Below are positions 1 through 7,760 of a stretch of 14,224 bases of DNA, in pieces; the first letter of the stretch is position 1; each line of letters opens with the position of its first letter. The notes beneath the pieces are model-generated. The model was not told the origin of the DNA. It did not search any database and worked only from the letters and a program-made list of their open reading frames with translations. Source of the DNA: Ruminococcaceae bacterium UBA5408 (GTDB lineage: Bacteria; Bacillota; Clostridia; Oscillospirales; Acutalibacteraceae). The position numbers and the translations under genes are program-made. The stretch is from NCBI GenBank assembly GCA_002407645.1, contig DHNU01000041.1:2671-16894 (forward strand). Reading direction: 5' to 3'.

Positions 1-978
1 AAAAATACTTTCATTAAACGCAGTGAAATTATGAAAACAATTCGTAACTTCTTGGATAAAAAAGATTACGTTGAGGTTGAAACCCCTGTGCTTAACACAA
101 TTCCCGGCGGTGCAGCGGCAAGACCGTTTGTCACACATCACAATACCCTTGATATTGATATGTACTTAAGAATTGCCACTGAACTTCACCTTAAAAGGCT
201 TATTGTGGGCGGTATGGAACGCGTTTACGAAATAGGACGTATTTTCAGAAATGAAGGTATGGACGTTAAACATAACCCTGAATTTACAACTATCGAGCTT
301 TACGAAGCATACACAGATTACAACGGAATGATGGAAATTACCGAAAATATGGTCAACGCCTGTGCAAAAAATGCCTGTGGAAGTGAAAAGGTCACTTACC
401 AAGACCAAGAAATTGATTTTTCTGTTCCGTTTAAACGTCTTTCAATGAACGACGCAATTAAAGAGTTTACAGGAATTGACTTTTTATCATTTAAGGGTGA
501 TACGGAAAAAGCAAAAGAAGTTGCAAAAGAACTTCACCTTGAAACTAAGGAAACAGACAAATGGGGCGACATTATGTCTCTTACATTTGAAGAAAATGTT
601 GAGGATAAACTTATTCAGCCGACATTTATTTATGATTATCCAGTTGAAGTTTCTCCGCTTACAAAGCGCAAAAAGGACTGCCCCGAAATTGTTGAACGTT
701 TTGAGCTGTTTGTGAATCACTGTGAGCTTGCAAATGCATATACAGAGCTTAACGACCCAATCGACCAGCGTGCACGCTTTATGCACCAAATGGAACTGCG
801 TGCGGCAGGAGATGAAGAAGCCAATATGATTGATGAGGACTTTTTGACTGCTCTTGAATACGGTATGCCTCCGACCGGCGGAATGGGAATGGGCATTGAC
901 CGTTTGGTTATGCTTCTTACTGACAGTGCATCTATCCGCGATGTCCTTTTATTCCCCACAATGAAACCAAAGGATTAA
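1..978 (+). CDS. lysS: Lysyl-tRNA synthetase, class II (5'-truncated by window edge)
   Basis: The frame is open from base 1, so the gene starts upstream; the internal ATG at 31 is not a start. The 325 residues present correspond to roughly the C-terminal two thirds of a class II LysRS (about 500 aa in full). The N-terminal OB-fold anticodon-binding domain lies outside the window. The enzyme charges tRNA-Lys with lysine using ATP in the cytoplasm. Seen in sequence: the motif 1 region with VEVETPVLN and [10 protein letters not shown]; the motif 2 region with [26 protein letters not shown] and [14 protein letters not shown]; the lysine/ATP-site stretch [20 protein letters not shown]; and motif 3, [14 protein letters not shown], followed by a normal C-terminus (LFPTMKP). 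No hairpin terminator is visible after the TAA. The next gene, ilvD, starts 85 nt downstream and is functionally unrelated. Confidence 0.97.
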   Translation, partial: KNTFIKRSEIMKTIRNFLDKKDYVEVETPVLNTIPGGAAARPFVTHHNTLDIDMYLRIATELHLKRLIVGGMERVYEIGRIFRNEGMDVKHNPEFTTIELYEAYTDYNGMMEITENMVNACAKNACGSEKVTYQDQEIDFSVPFKRLSMNDAIKEFTGIDFLSFKGDTEKAKEVAKELHLETKETDKWGDIMSLTFEENVEDKLIQPTFIYDYPVEVSPLTKRKKDCPEIVERFELFVNHCELANAYTELNDPIDQRARFMHQMELRAAGDEEANMIDEDFLTALEYGMPPTGGMGMGIDRLVMLLTDSASIRDVLLFPTMKPKD

Positions 979-1063
979 TTTGAACCGTATGGGCTTTGGG
1001 AGAAAAAACAATACAATTTTGCATTAATATATTTTACTATAACTGAAATTGGGGGGAATCAGT

Positions 1064-2719
1064 ATGAGAAGCGACTTAATTAAAAAAACAGCCGCACGCG
1101 CGCCACAGCGTTCACTTTTATACGCTTTGGGATTAACCGAAGAGGAAATGAAACGCCCGTTTATTGCTGTTGTCAGTTCAGCAAGTGATTATATTCCGGG
1201 GCATAAGCACCTGAAAGAAATCAGTGAAGCGGTAAAAGCCGGTATTAGAAATGCAGGCGGTGTACCGTTCGAGTTTAACACAATAGGTGTATGCGACGGA
1301 ATTGCAATGAACCATAAGGGAATGAAATACTCACTGTGTTCGCGTGAACTCATTGCTGATTCCATTGAAGTAATGCTTACTGCTCATCCGCTTGACGCAG
1401 TAGTATTTGTTCCGAATTGTGACAAAATAGTTCCGGGAATGCTCATGGCGGCATGCAGAATGAATTTACCGAGTATATTCGTGAGCGGCGGTCCAATGCT
1501 GCCCGGAAATTACAACGGTAAGCGTTTAGGGCTTTCAGAAGTTTTTGAAGCTGTTGGAAGTTATGCGGCAGGAAAAATCGATGAAGACGAACTTACCGAG
1601 ATTGAAAAATGCGCATGCCCGGGTTGTGGTTCATGTTCAGGAATGTACACAGCTAACTCAATGAACTGTCTTACAGAGGCGGCCGGAATGGCTCTTCCGG
1701 GAAACGGCAGTATTCCTGCTGTTTTTTCAAAGAGAATTCAGCTTGCTAAAACAGCGGGCGAACAGATTATGAAACTTTATAAAAACAATGTAAAGCCAAG
1801 CGATATTTTAACTTCAAAAGCTTTTGAAAATGCACTGAGAACAGAAATGGCTTTAGGCTGTTCGACAAACACGGTACTTCACCTTACAGCTGTTGCTTAT
1901 GAAATGGGAGTGCCGCTCGATATAGATTTAATTGATAAAATCAGCCGTGAAACACCGCAGATTTGCAAACTTAACCCTGCAAGTCATGTGTTTATCACCG
2001 ATTTGAACGAAGTGGGCGGTATTCCTGCGGTTATGAAAGAGCTTTCAAGGGATAACTTAATCAATTTGGATATTCCGACCGTTTACGGAACTGTAAAAGA
2101 AAGAATTGCAAAGGCAAAAGATGCTGACGGAGAAATTATCCGAAAGCTTGAAAATGCATTTAGAAAAGACGGCGGCATAGCTGTTCTCAAAGGAAACATT
2201 GCACCCGAAGGTTCGGTTGTAAAACAAGGCGCCGTTGCACCGGAAATGATGCAGCACATAGGCCCGGCACGTTGCTTTGACTGCGAAGAAGACGCATCTA
2301 ATGCAATATTAAACGGAAAAATAAAAGCGGGCGATGTTGTTGTTATCCGCTATGAAGGACCAAAGGGCGGCCCCGGGATGAGAGAAATGCTTGCTCCGAC
2401 TTCATCCCTCGCGGGAATGGGACTCGACAAAAGCGTTGCGCTTATTACTGACGGACGTTTTTCCGGAGCCACCAGAGGTGCGGCAATAGGCCATGTTTCT
2501 CCTGAAGCGGCGGCAGGCGGAGTAATAGGTTTAATCCGTGACGGCGATGAAATCAACGTTGATATTACACGCCGTAAGCTTACACTTATGGTTGACGACG
2601 CAGAAATTGCAAAACGCAAAGCAGATTGGAAAGCTCCCAAAAAGGAACTTACGGGATATATAAAACGCTATGCTCAATATGTAACTTCCGGTTCAAAAGG
2701 TGCGGTTTTTGAAAAATAA
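1064..2719 (+). CDS. ilvD: Dihydroxy-acid dehydratase
   Basis: IlvD dehydrates 2,3-dihydroxy acids to 2-keto acids, the third step of the common isoleucine/valine (and leucine precursor) pathway, in the cytoplasm. The ATG at 1064 is preferred over an in-frame TTG at 1049 because the ribosome binding site GGGGGGAA (1051-1058) lies between them. The product is 551 aa, a normal length. Seen motifs: [13 protein letters not shown] (76-88), NCDKIVPGM (118-126), [18 protein letters not shown] (185-202), and a Gly-rich C-terminal half with [11 protein letters not shown] and [11 protein letters not shown]119 and C191 are the likely Fe-S ligands. The third ligand position of [2Fe-2S] enzymes (PCN type) reads PGH at 45-47, as in the oxygen-labile E. 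coli [4Fe-4S] type. Family membership is certain; the cluster type is inferred. It was probably once co-transcribed with the leuD remnant, as no terminator separates them. Confidence 0.97.
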   Translation: MRSDLIKKTAARAPQRSLLYALGLTEEEMKRPFIAVVSSASDYIPGHKHLKEISEAVKAGIRNAGGVPFEFNTIGVCDGIAMNHKGMKYSLCSRELIADSIEVMLTAHPLDAVVFVPNCDKIVPGMLMAACRMNLPSIFVSGGPMLPGNYNGKRLGLSEVFEAVGSYAAGKIDEDELTEIEKCACPGCGSCSGMYTANSMNCLTEAAGMALPGNGSIPAVFSKRIQLAKTAGEQIMKLYKNNVKPSDILTSKAFENALRTEMALGCSTNTVLHLTAVAYEMGVPLDIDLIDKISRETPQICKLNPASHVFITDLNEVGGIPAVMKELSRDNLINLDIPTVYGTVKERIAKAKDADGEIIRKLENAFRKDGGIAVLKGNIAPEGSVVKQGAVAPEMMQHIGPARCFDCEEDASNAILNGKIKAGDVVVIRYEGPKGGPGMREMLAPTSSLAGMGLDKSVALITDGRFSGATRGAAIGHVSPEAAAGGVIGLIRDGDEINVDITRRKLTLMVDDAEIAKRKADWKAPKKELTGYIKRYAQYVTSGSKGAVFEK

Positions 2720-2792
2720 TTTACTCCATTAATTTCTTTAGCCAATTCTCATTTAAAATATTTTTACTTTACTCTTTTTAAATAACAGAATT

Positions 2793-3238
2793 TATCGGCA
2801 TGGGTTTTCTTTTAATAATTTATTCTGCTTTTTTCCAACACGTCACACTCAAAATTTGCGCTGTATTATATGGTGGATATCGACAGGAATTGCGTAAACA
2901 AAGTAAATAAAGGTGATATAATTGTTACTGATAAGAACTTTGGCTGCGGCTCATCATGTGAACACGCTCCAATAGCTATTAATGCAAGTGAAATTTCTTG
3001 TGTTACAGCGAGTACAGCCGTAAGAATTTTTTACAGAAATGCTATTAATATCTGACTTCCAATTTGAGAATGTAATGAAAAAGCAAAGAATATTCAAGAC
3101 GGCGGCGAAGTACAAGTCGATTTCGCCACAGGGGAAATTATACATATAACGAGCAACAAAATTTATAAGTGACAGCCGTTTCTATCGTTTATTCAGAATA
3201 TCATTAAAAACGGCGGGCTGTTAAAAAGCATTAAATAA
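2793..3238 (+). pseudogene. leuD: Decayed 3-isopropylmalate dehydratase small subunit
   Basis: LeuD normally pairs with LeuC to isomerise isopropylmalate in leucine synthesis. From about 2837 to the TAA at 3236-3238 one frame reads as LeuD without any frameshift: NTS...[40 protein letters not shown], then DGGEVQVDFATGEI and FIQNIIKNGGLLKSIK. It is broken by TGA at 3053 (expected Gly of NIGLPI), TGA at 3065 (expected Leu) and TGA at 3170 (expected Gly before QPF). The invariant Arg of GCGSSREHAP is Cys (TGT at 2957-2959), and the S-F-A-R stretch reads S/T-A-V-R. Upstream of 2837 only scraps fit the N-terminus (YRHG-like at 2793-2804, an I-I-x-A-like stretch at 2814-2830), with small deletions, so the 5' limit is approximate. 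No ribosome binding site precedes the internal ATG at 2870. This is a dead gene rather than a 61-aa peptide. Confidence 0.88.
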
Positions 3239-3241
3239 TAT

Positions 3242-3268
3242 AGGGGCGCGTATGCGTCCCTTATTTGT
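3242..3268 (+). terminator. Rho-independent terminator after ilvD/leuD remnant
   Basis: The arms GGGGCGC (3243-3249) and GCGTCCC (3254-3260) form a 7-bp stem (one G-U) with a 4-nt GTAT loop, followed by the T-rich TTATTTGTT. It lies just after the leuD remnant's stop codon. There is no hairpin directly after ilvD, so this is probably the original end of an ilvD-leuD transcript. Confidence 0.75.
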
Positions 3269-3366
3269 TATAATATATATTAAGCTTATTTTATACCTTA
3301 TTATTAATATAATATGCTATTGTTAATTGATGATTTTGAAATTTTTATAAAATATTCATGACTTTT

Positions 3367-3375
3367 TGCTATAAT
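3367..3375 (+). promoter_or_regulatory. Putative extended -10 promoter for the two-component/htrA operon
   Basis: TGCTATAAT at 3367-3375 is a perfect TATAAT with the TGn extension. The matching -35 position (about 3347-3352, ATAAAA) is poor, which extended -10 promoters tolerate. A second TATAAT lies at 3381-3386 without a good -35. The site sits between the terminator at 3242-3268 and the regulator start at 3433, which gives a leader of about 50 nt. Confidence 0.45.
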
Positions 3376-3432
3376 TACTTTATAATCAAATTATATGGAC
3401 TTATTACGGAAGTTAAAAAGGAGGAAGTTTTT

Positions 3433-4122
3433 ATGCCGTCTGGAAAAATTTTAGTAGTTGACGATGACCAGAATATTTGTGAACTGCTTAGGCTATATAT
3501 TGAAAAAGAAGGATTCGAGGTAGAGATTGCCAATGACGGGCGAAAGGCACTGGAGGCTTTTGATGCTTATAATCCTGATTTAATACTGCTTGACATTATG
3601 CTTCCGGAGCTCGACGGGTGGCAGGTCTGCCGCGAAATCCGCAAAAAATCACAATGCCCGATTATTATGCTTACGGCTAAGGGTGAAGTTTTCGACAAAG
3701 TGCTGGGACTTGAACTGGGGGCGGATGACTATGTCGTTAAGCCCTTTGAAGCAAAAGAGGTTGTTGCAAGAATTAAGGCGGTACTGCGCCGTTTGGGCAG
3801 TAATGAGAGCGAGCTTGTAAAAGAAGTAAAGTACGACAAACTTTCAATTAATCTTACAAATTATGAACTTAAGGTAGACGGTGTTCAGATTGATACTCCG
3901 CCGAAGGAAATGGAGCTTATTTACCATTTGGCGAGCAATCCGAACCGAGTTTTTACCCGTGACCAGCTTCTTGACGAAGTATGGGGATTTGACTATTACG
4001 GTGACAGTCGTACGGTTGACGTTCACGTTAAAAGGCTCAGAGAAAAATTAGAAGGTGTTTCCGACAAATGGGCGCTTAAAACCGTATGGGGCGTAGGATA
4101 CAAATTTGAAGTTAAGGAATAA
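3433..4122 (+). CDS. OmpR/PhoB-family response regulator
   Basis: This is a cytoplasmic DNA-binding response regulator, presumably phosphorylated by the sensor kinase encoded 3 nt downstream. The ATG at 3433 is chosen because AAGGAGG (3418-3424) precedes it by 8 nt; a longer in-frame ATG at 3358 lies inside the promoter region and lacks a ribosome binding site. The product is 229 aa, typical of the family. The receiver domain (about 4-118) has the acidic pocket D11/D12, phosphoacceptor D54 (LLDIMLP), T81 (MLTAKG) and K103 (VVKPFE). The C-terminal winged helix (about 130-228) has PPKEMELIYHLASNPNRVF, VWGFDYYGDSRTVDVHVKRL and a final TVWGVGYKFE. Context (kinase plus HtrA protease) suggests a CssR-like envelope or secretion-stress regulator. 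That role is inference; the family is certain. Confidence 0.95.
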   Translation: MPSGKILVVDDDQNICELLRLYIEKEGFEVEIANDGRKALEAFDAYNPDLILLDIMLPELDGWQVCREIRKKSQCPIIMLTAKGEVFDKVLGLELGADDYVVKPFEAKEVVARIKAVLRRLGSNESELVKEVKYDKLSINLTNYELKVDGVQIDTPPKEMELIYHLASNPNRVFTRDQLLDEVWGFDYYGDSRTVDVHVKRLREKLEGVSDKWALKTVWGVGYKFEVKE

Positions 4123-4125
4123 AAA

Positions 4126-5625
4126 ATGCAAAAAACTCTTTTTAAGAAGTACTTACATATTACTTCATTGATTATTGTTATCAGCTTTATGTTCTTAAGT
4201 TTTGTAATGCTGATTTTTGTTTCAAATTATTGGCAGACTGAAAAGCAGGATTTACTTAAGAAAAATGCTGAAAGTGTTGCAAATATTGCCGCTGACAGTG
4301 TAACGTCGGTAGAAGACAATATATATACAATCCACACCGAACGAATGAGGGCTTTTATTGCCGCATTTTCGCAAAATATAAATGCGGATATTTTTGTTAC
4401 CAAAATGGACGGTCAGGTTGTAATAGCTTCTTACGCAAAAGAAACAAAAATACAAGGGGTTCCAAAAGTTAATTCGGATATAATGAAAAAGGCCGTTAAC
4501 GGATTTTACAGCAGTCAAGGTACAGTCGGAGGAATTTACAGCGAGCCTTATTATTCTGTGGGTGTGCCGATTTGTGTAACAAATCTTGACGGAAGCAAAA
4601 CGACGATAGGCGCGGTTTTCGCAGCTTACAATGTAAGTGCATTTAACATTTTCCGCGGAGATATACTGAGAATGTTCTTACTTGCGGCTATAGCGGCATT
4701 TATGGTTTCGTTTTGTGCTGTATGGCTGTTTTCGTATAAATTGGTGCGTCCGCTAAGAAATATGGCGGCGGCTGCACACTCGTTTGGGGAAGGGGACTTC
4801 TCGGTTCGTGTTGCGGTAACAACTCAGGATGAAATAGGACAGCTTGCTGTTGCATTTAACAATATGGCAAGTTCGCTGTCTTCGGGTGAAAGCGTACGGC
4901 GCAATTTCATCGCAAATGTATCGCATGAACTTAAGACCCCTATGACGACAATTGCAGGATTTATTGACGGAATACTTGACGGGACAATTCCACCGGATAA
5001 ACAGGGACATTATTTAAAAATCGTATCGCAGGAAGTTAAAAGGCTGTCGCGGCTTGTACGCACGATGCTTGATTTGTCAAAAATAGACAGCGGAGAGCTG
5101 AAACTGCGTTTCGGAAGGTTCGATATTACAAATACCATATTTGTTGCTCTTTTGTCATTTGAAAAGAAAATAGAGGATAAAAAACTTGAAATTCGAGGGC
5201 TTGAAAATGCTGAAAGTTTATTTGTCGACGGCGACCCGGATATGATTCATCAAGTTGTGTATAATTTAATAGAGAACGCTGTAAAATTTACAAATGAAGG
5301 CGGATATATCGAGATTAAAATAGAAGATAAGCCGGAACTTACAAGTGTAGCTATAAAGAACAGCGGTGCGGGAATTGCACCGGAAGAGCTTTCATTGATT
5401 TTTGATAGATTTTATAAAACAGATAAGTCAAGAAGTCAGGATAAAAACGGAATGGGACTCGGATTATATATTGTAAGGACAATAATAAAATTACACGGTG
5501 GAGAAATAAATGTAAGCAGCGTACAGAACGAATATTGTCAGTTTGAATTTTGGCTTCCGAAAAGTACTGAAAATAAACAATTAAACAGTGGTGTTTCTGA
5601 GAAGACTAAAGATAAACAAGGTTAA
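4126..5625 (+). CDS. Membrane sensor histidine kinase (HAMP, HisKA, HATPase)
   Basis: This 499-aa sensor kinase is partner of the preceding regulator (3-nt gap). Order: a short cytoplasmic N-terminus; TM1 about 13-33; an extracytoplasmic sensor region about 35-180, which I could not match to a specific ligand-binding fold beyond Cache/PAS-like size; TM2 about 184-204; HAMP about 205-257 (VRPLRNMAAAAHSFGEGDFS, DEIGQLAVAFNNMA); HisKA with phospho-acceptor H267 in NVSHELKTPMTTI; and HATPase with the N box around N384 (NLIENAVKFT), G1 NSGAGI (412-417), F box FDRFYK and G2 GMGLGLYIV (442-450). The G1 Asp is Asn, which is common in functional kinases. The C-terminal 20 residues are a charged tail. 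Topology and the downstream HtrA gene resemble CssS, a secretion-stress sensor; the stimulus is not visible from the sequence. Confidence 0.94.
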   Translation: MQKTLFKKYLHITSLIIVISFMFLSFVMLIFVSNYWQTEKQDLLKKNAESVANIAADSVTSVEDNIYTIHTERMRAFIAAFSQNINADIFVTKMDGQVVIASYAKETKIQGVPKVNSDIMKKAVNGFYSSQGTVGGIYSEPYYSVGVPICVTNLDGSKTTIGAVFAAYNVSAFNIFRGDILRMFLLAAIAAFMVSFCAVWLFSYKLVRPLRNMAAAAHSFGEGDFSVRVAVTTQDEIGQLAVAFNNMASSLSSGESVRRNFIANVSHELKTPMTTIAGFIDGILDGTIPPDKQGHYLKIVSQEVKRLSRLVRTMLDLSKIDSGELKLRFGRFDITNTIFVALLSFEKKIEDKKLEIRGLENAESLFVDGDPDMIHQVVYNLIENAVKFTNEGGYIEIKIEDKPELTSVAIKNSGAGIAPEELSLIFDRFYKTDKSRSQDKNGMGLGLYIVRTIIKLHGGEINVSSVQNEYCQFEFWLPKSTENKQLNSGVSEKTKDKQG

Positions 5626-5639
5626 GAAAGGGACATTCT

Positions 5640-7400
5640 ATGAGTGATGATAATTTGAACAATAATGGGCAGAACGACAATTCCAATGCAGAAAATTCCG
5701 AAAATGAAAATTATCCTCTTATGCCACAGAATGATTCGGTTAACAGCACCGAAACTTCTAATGGGGAAGACACGGATAATGCGCAAAGCGTTTCCTCAGA
5801 TTCTGACGAACAGAAGATAAATGAAAATACTTTAGGCAGTGAAACAAATGAAGGTGTATCGGAAAATACTGACGAAGATTTTCAAAATCAACAGGAAAAT
5901 CCGCACAATCGCCCAAATAATGAGCAGTATGAAAATCCGCAGAACTATAATGCTCAAAATGGGCATCCGTACGACAGTCAGCAAAGTTCGGAGGATAATC
6001 GGCAATACGAGAATCCGCAAAATCCGTATTCACCTTATGGGCAGTACAATCCATATGGCAAATACAGAAACCCGTATGAGGATTTTAATAATCCTTACAG
6101 TCAGGGACAGAATCAGCAGTATTGGTCGTATCAGCAGTATGGAAATCAAAATCAACAACAAAATCAGCCAAATATGCCGACTGAACCACCTAAAAAAAGT
6201 AAAGGACTTAAGGTGTTCCTTTGGACTTTAGGAACTCTTATTGGTGTATTTGTAATCGGATTCTGTGGTTACGGTATTTATTCGGCGGTAAATCAGCCGC
6301 TGAAGATGCCTGAAATTACAAATTCGCAGCCAAGTGACAACGGAGGAACGGTTTCTAAACAGCCAAAAGTTGAGGGCAAAGCTCCCGGCAATGGAACAAA
6401 CCCAAATTCCGGCGGTATTACAATAAACCAAAAGCCGGCAGGAAATGAACTTTCAGCAAAAGATGTATATAAAAAGGTAGTTGAAAGCGTAGTCGGTGTA
6501 GAAACAACGGTTCCCGGAACTGCACAAAATCAAACAGGTATTATTCAAGGAACGGGAATTGTTGCTTCAAGTAACGGTTATCTTTTAACTAACGCTCATG
6601 TTGTAAACTATTCACGCGACAATAAAGTAAAGATTATTTTCCACAATAACAAGCAATATGAGGCAACTGTTGTCGGGTTCGACAAAACCTCTGATTTGGC
6701 GGTGCTTAAAATTAAAGCGAATAATTTAAAGCCCGCTGAATTCGGTAGCGCTGAACAGCTTGAAATCGGGGATCATGTTATAGCGATAGGAAACCCGGGG
6801 GGATTAAGCTACTCAAGTTCCCTTACGGGCGGTTATGTTTCTGCGTTAAATAGAGCAATTGAAAGCCACAGCGACAATGGTATGACATATATTCAGACGG
6901 ATGCGGCGATTAACCCCGGAAACTCCGGTGGTCCGCTTGTAAACATGTACGGTCAAGTAATCGGAATTAACTCAAACAAAATAGTTGCAACCGGTTACGA
7001 AGGAATGGGATTTGCAATTCCCGTAAGCCGTGCAAAAAGAATTATTGATGACCTTATTGCAAAGGGATATGTAAGCGGAAGAAGCAGACTCGGAGTTACG
7101 GTTTCCGACATATCCGAAATACAGTCGCAGCTTTCGGGATATCCGCTCGGAGTTATGATACGTGAAATCAGCCCGGAAAGTGACCTTAATAAATCCAATG
7201 TTGCTGTTGGAGATGTTATTACCAAAGCAGACGGTAAGGAAATTAGAGGAATGGATGACCTGTTCAGTGTTTTAAACACGCACAAGGCGGGCGATACGAT
7301 TACTCTTACTGTCTTCAGAATGGGTACGACAAAAGATAACAGTGTTACAAGGGATGTTAAGACAAAATTGCTTGAAGACAAAGGCGAAACGCAAAAATAA
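5640..7400 (+). CDS. htrA: HtrA/DegP-like membrane-anchored trypsin-type serine protease with PDZ domain
   Basis: This 586-aa surface quality-control protease degrades misfolded exported proteins. Translation starts at the ATG at 5640 after AAGAAAGGGA, 14 nt behind the kinase. Residues 1-185 are a hydrophilic, low-complexity tail rich in N, Q, E, then Y and P, with YENPQN occurring twice (97-102 and 123-128) and repeated NPY units. A single TM follows a KKSKGLK basic patch (about 191-215), giving N-in/C-out topology. A Gly/Pro/Asn-rich linker (about 220-270) leads to a trypsin-like domain (about 273-475) with catalytic H320 (TNAHVV), D352 (SDLAVLKI) and S429 (PGNSGGPL), then one PDZ domain (about 480-575; LGVTVSD, VAVGDVITKADGKEI). 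All triad residues are present, so it should be active. It is the last gene of the operon, and the cognate two-component pair probably controls it. Confidence 0.95.
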   Translation: MSDDNLNNNGQNDNSNAENSENENYPLMPQNDSVNSTETSNGEDTDNAQSVSSDSDEQKINENTLGSETNEGVSENTDEDFQNQQENPHNRPNNEQYENPQNYNAQNGHPYDSQQSSEDNRQYENPQNPYSPYGQYNPYGKYRNPYEDFNNPYSQGQNQQYWSYQQYGNQNQQQNQPNMPTEPPKKSKGLKVFLWTLGTLIGVFVIGFCGYGIYSAVNQPLKMPEITNSQPSDNGGTVSKQPKVEGKAPGNGTNPNSGGITINQKPAGNELSAKDVYKKVVESVVGVETTVPGTAQNQTGIIQGTGIVASSNGYLLTNAHVVNYSRDNKVKIIFHNNKQYEATVVGFDKTSDLAVLKIKANNLKPAEFGSAEQLEIGDHVIAIGNPGGLSYSSSLTGGYVSALNRAIESHSDNGMTYIQTDAAINPGNSGGPLVNMYGQVIGINSNKIVATGYEGMGFAIPVSRAKRIIDDLIAKGYVSGRSRLGVTVSDISEIQSQLSGYPLGVMIREISPESDLNKSNVAVGDVITKADGKEIRGMDDLFSVLNTHKAGDTITLTVFRMGTTKDNSVTRDVKTKLLEDKGETQK

Positions 7401-7425
7401 TTAATAAATAATATAAAATATCGGT

Positions 7426-7465
7426 TTACCCCCTATTGCAGGGTTTAACCTGCTTTAGGGGGTAA
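7426..7465 (+). terminator. Large hairpin terminator after htrA
   Basis: The outer stem TTACCCCCTA (7426-7435) pairs perfectly with TAGGGGGTAA (7456-7465). A symmetric TT/TT internal loop follows, then an inner stem GCAGG (7438-7442) with CCTGC (7449-7453) and a 6-nt loop GTTTAA. Only a short T tract (TTTAATATAAATT) follows, so it may also stabilise the 3' end against exonucleases. It lies 25 nt after the htrA stop. Confidence 0.8.
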
Positions 7466-7582
7466 TTTAATATAAATTCAAAAAAAGTTAGCACTGAAAT
7501 CATTATGACTGTTTGATAACTCATTTTATAATAAATATTTTAATTTTATTGGGGAAAATATCCATGAATAATTATTAAATTA

Positions 7583-7611
7583 TTGAAATTTTGTTCATTC
7601 AGTGATATAAT
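7583..7611 (+). promoter_or_regulatory. Sigma-A promoter for the serine-utilisation operon
   Basis: TTGAAA (7583-7588) and TATAAT (7606-7611) are separated by exactly 17 nt. This matches the vegetative consensus at 5/6 and 6/6. Transcription would start near 7618, about 140 nt ahead of the symporter GTG at 7761. Confidence 0.7.
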
Positions 7612-7673
7612 CAATGTTAGACGAGTGAAATATATTTTACTAATTTGCATGGGAGGAGCAATATTTACTACAT

Positions 7674-7690
7674 TTCCGTAAATAACGGAA
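7674..7690 (+). repeat. Inverted repeat in the leader of the serine operon
   Basis: TTCCGT (7674-7679) and ACGGAA (7685-7690) are perfect 6-bp arms around the 5-nt loop AAATA, extendable by two pairs past a one-base bulge. There is no T tract after it, so it is not a terminator. It could be an operator for the YheO-type regulator encoded in the operon, or an RNA hairpin in the leader; the sequence does not decide. Confidence 0.45.
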
Positions 7691-7760
7691 TGGAAATAAA
7701 TTCACGTGATTTTCTTTATACGAGGGATATATTAATTTATTTTATAGGAGGAGATTTTTC

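Larger units (their letters stand above)
7401..7760 (+). other. 360-nt intergenic region between htrA and the symporter gene
   Basis: It holds the htrA terminator (7426-7465), an AT-rich stretch with no recognised feature (7466-7582), a sigma-A promoter (7583-7611) and a leader of about 140 nt. The leader contains an inverted repeat (7674-7690), an 8-bp palindrome TCACGTGA (7702-7709), and an isolated GGGAGGAG (7651-7658) that is not followed by a start codon at usable distance. I do not recognise any known riboswitch class in it. Confidence 0.6.

Noticed and set aside
1049..1063. TTG start for ilvD
   Set aside because: The GGGGGGAA ribosome binding site lies inside this extension and serves the ATG at 1064.
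979..1063. T-box or branched-chain amino acid leader ahead of ilvD
   Set aside because: The gap is only 85 nt and contains no T-box core, no terminator hairpin and no convincing -35/-10 pair.
2870..3055. A stand-alone 61-aa small protein
   Set aside because: It is an internal slice of the leuD remnant; homology continues on both sides in the same frame and there is no ribosome binding site before the ATG.
3358..3432. Longer N-terminus for the response regulator
   Set aside because: The extra 25 residues do not resemble a receiver domain start, overlap the promoter region, and the strong AAGGAGG site points to the ATG at 3433.
5758..6231. Overlapping reading frames of up to 130 aa on both strands across the htrA tail
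   Set aside because: They mirror the repetitive N/Q/Y-coding DNA; there are no ribosome binding sites and no recognisable domains.
7625..7681. An 18-residue hydrophobic leader peptide (GTG start, MKYILLICMGGAIF-like)
   Set aside because: It has no ribosome binding site, its codons show no serine or threonine run expected of attenuation, and its stop falls by chance near the inverted repeat.
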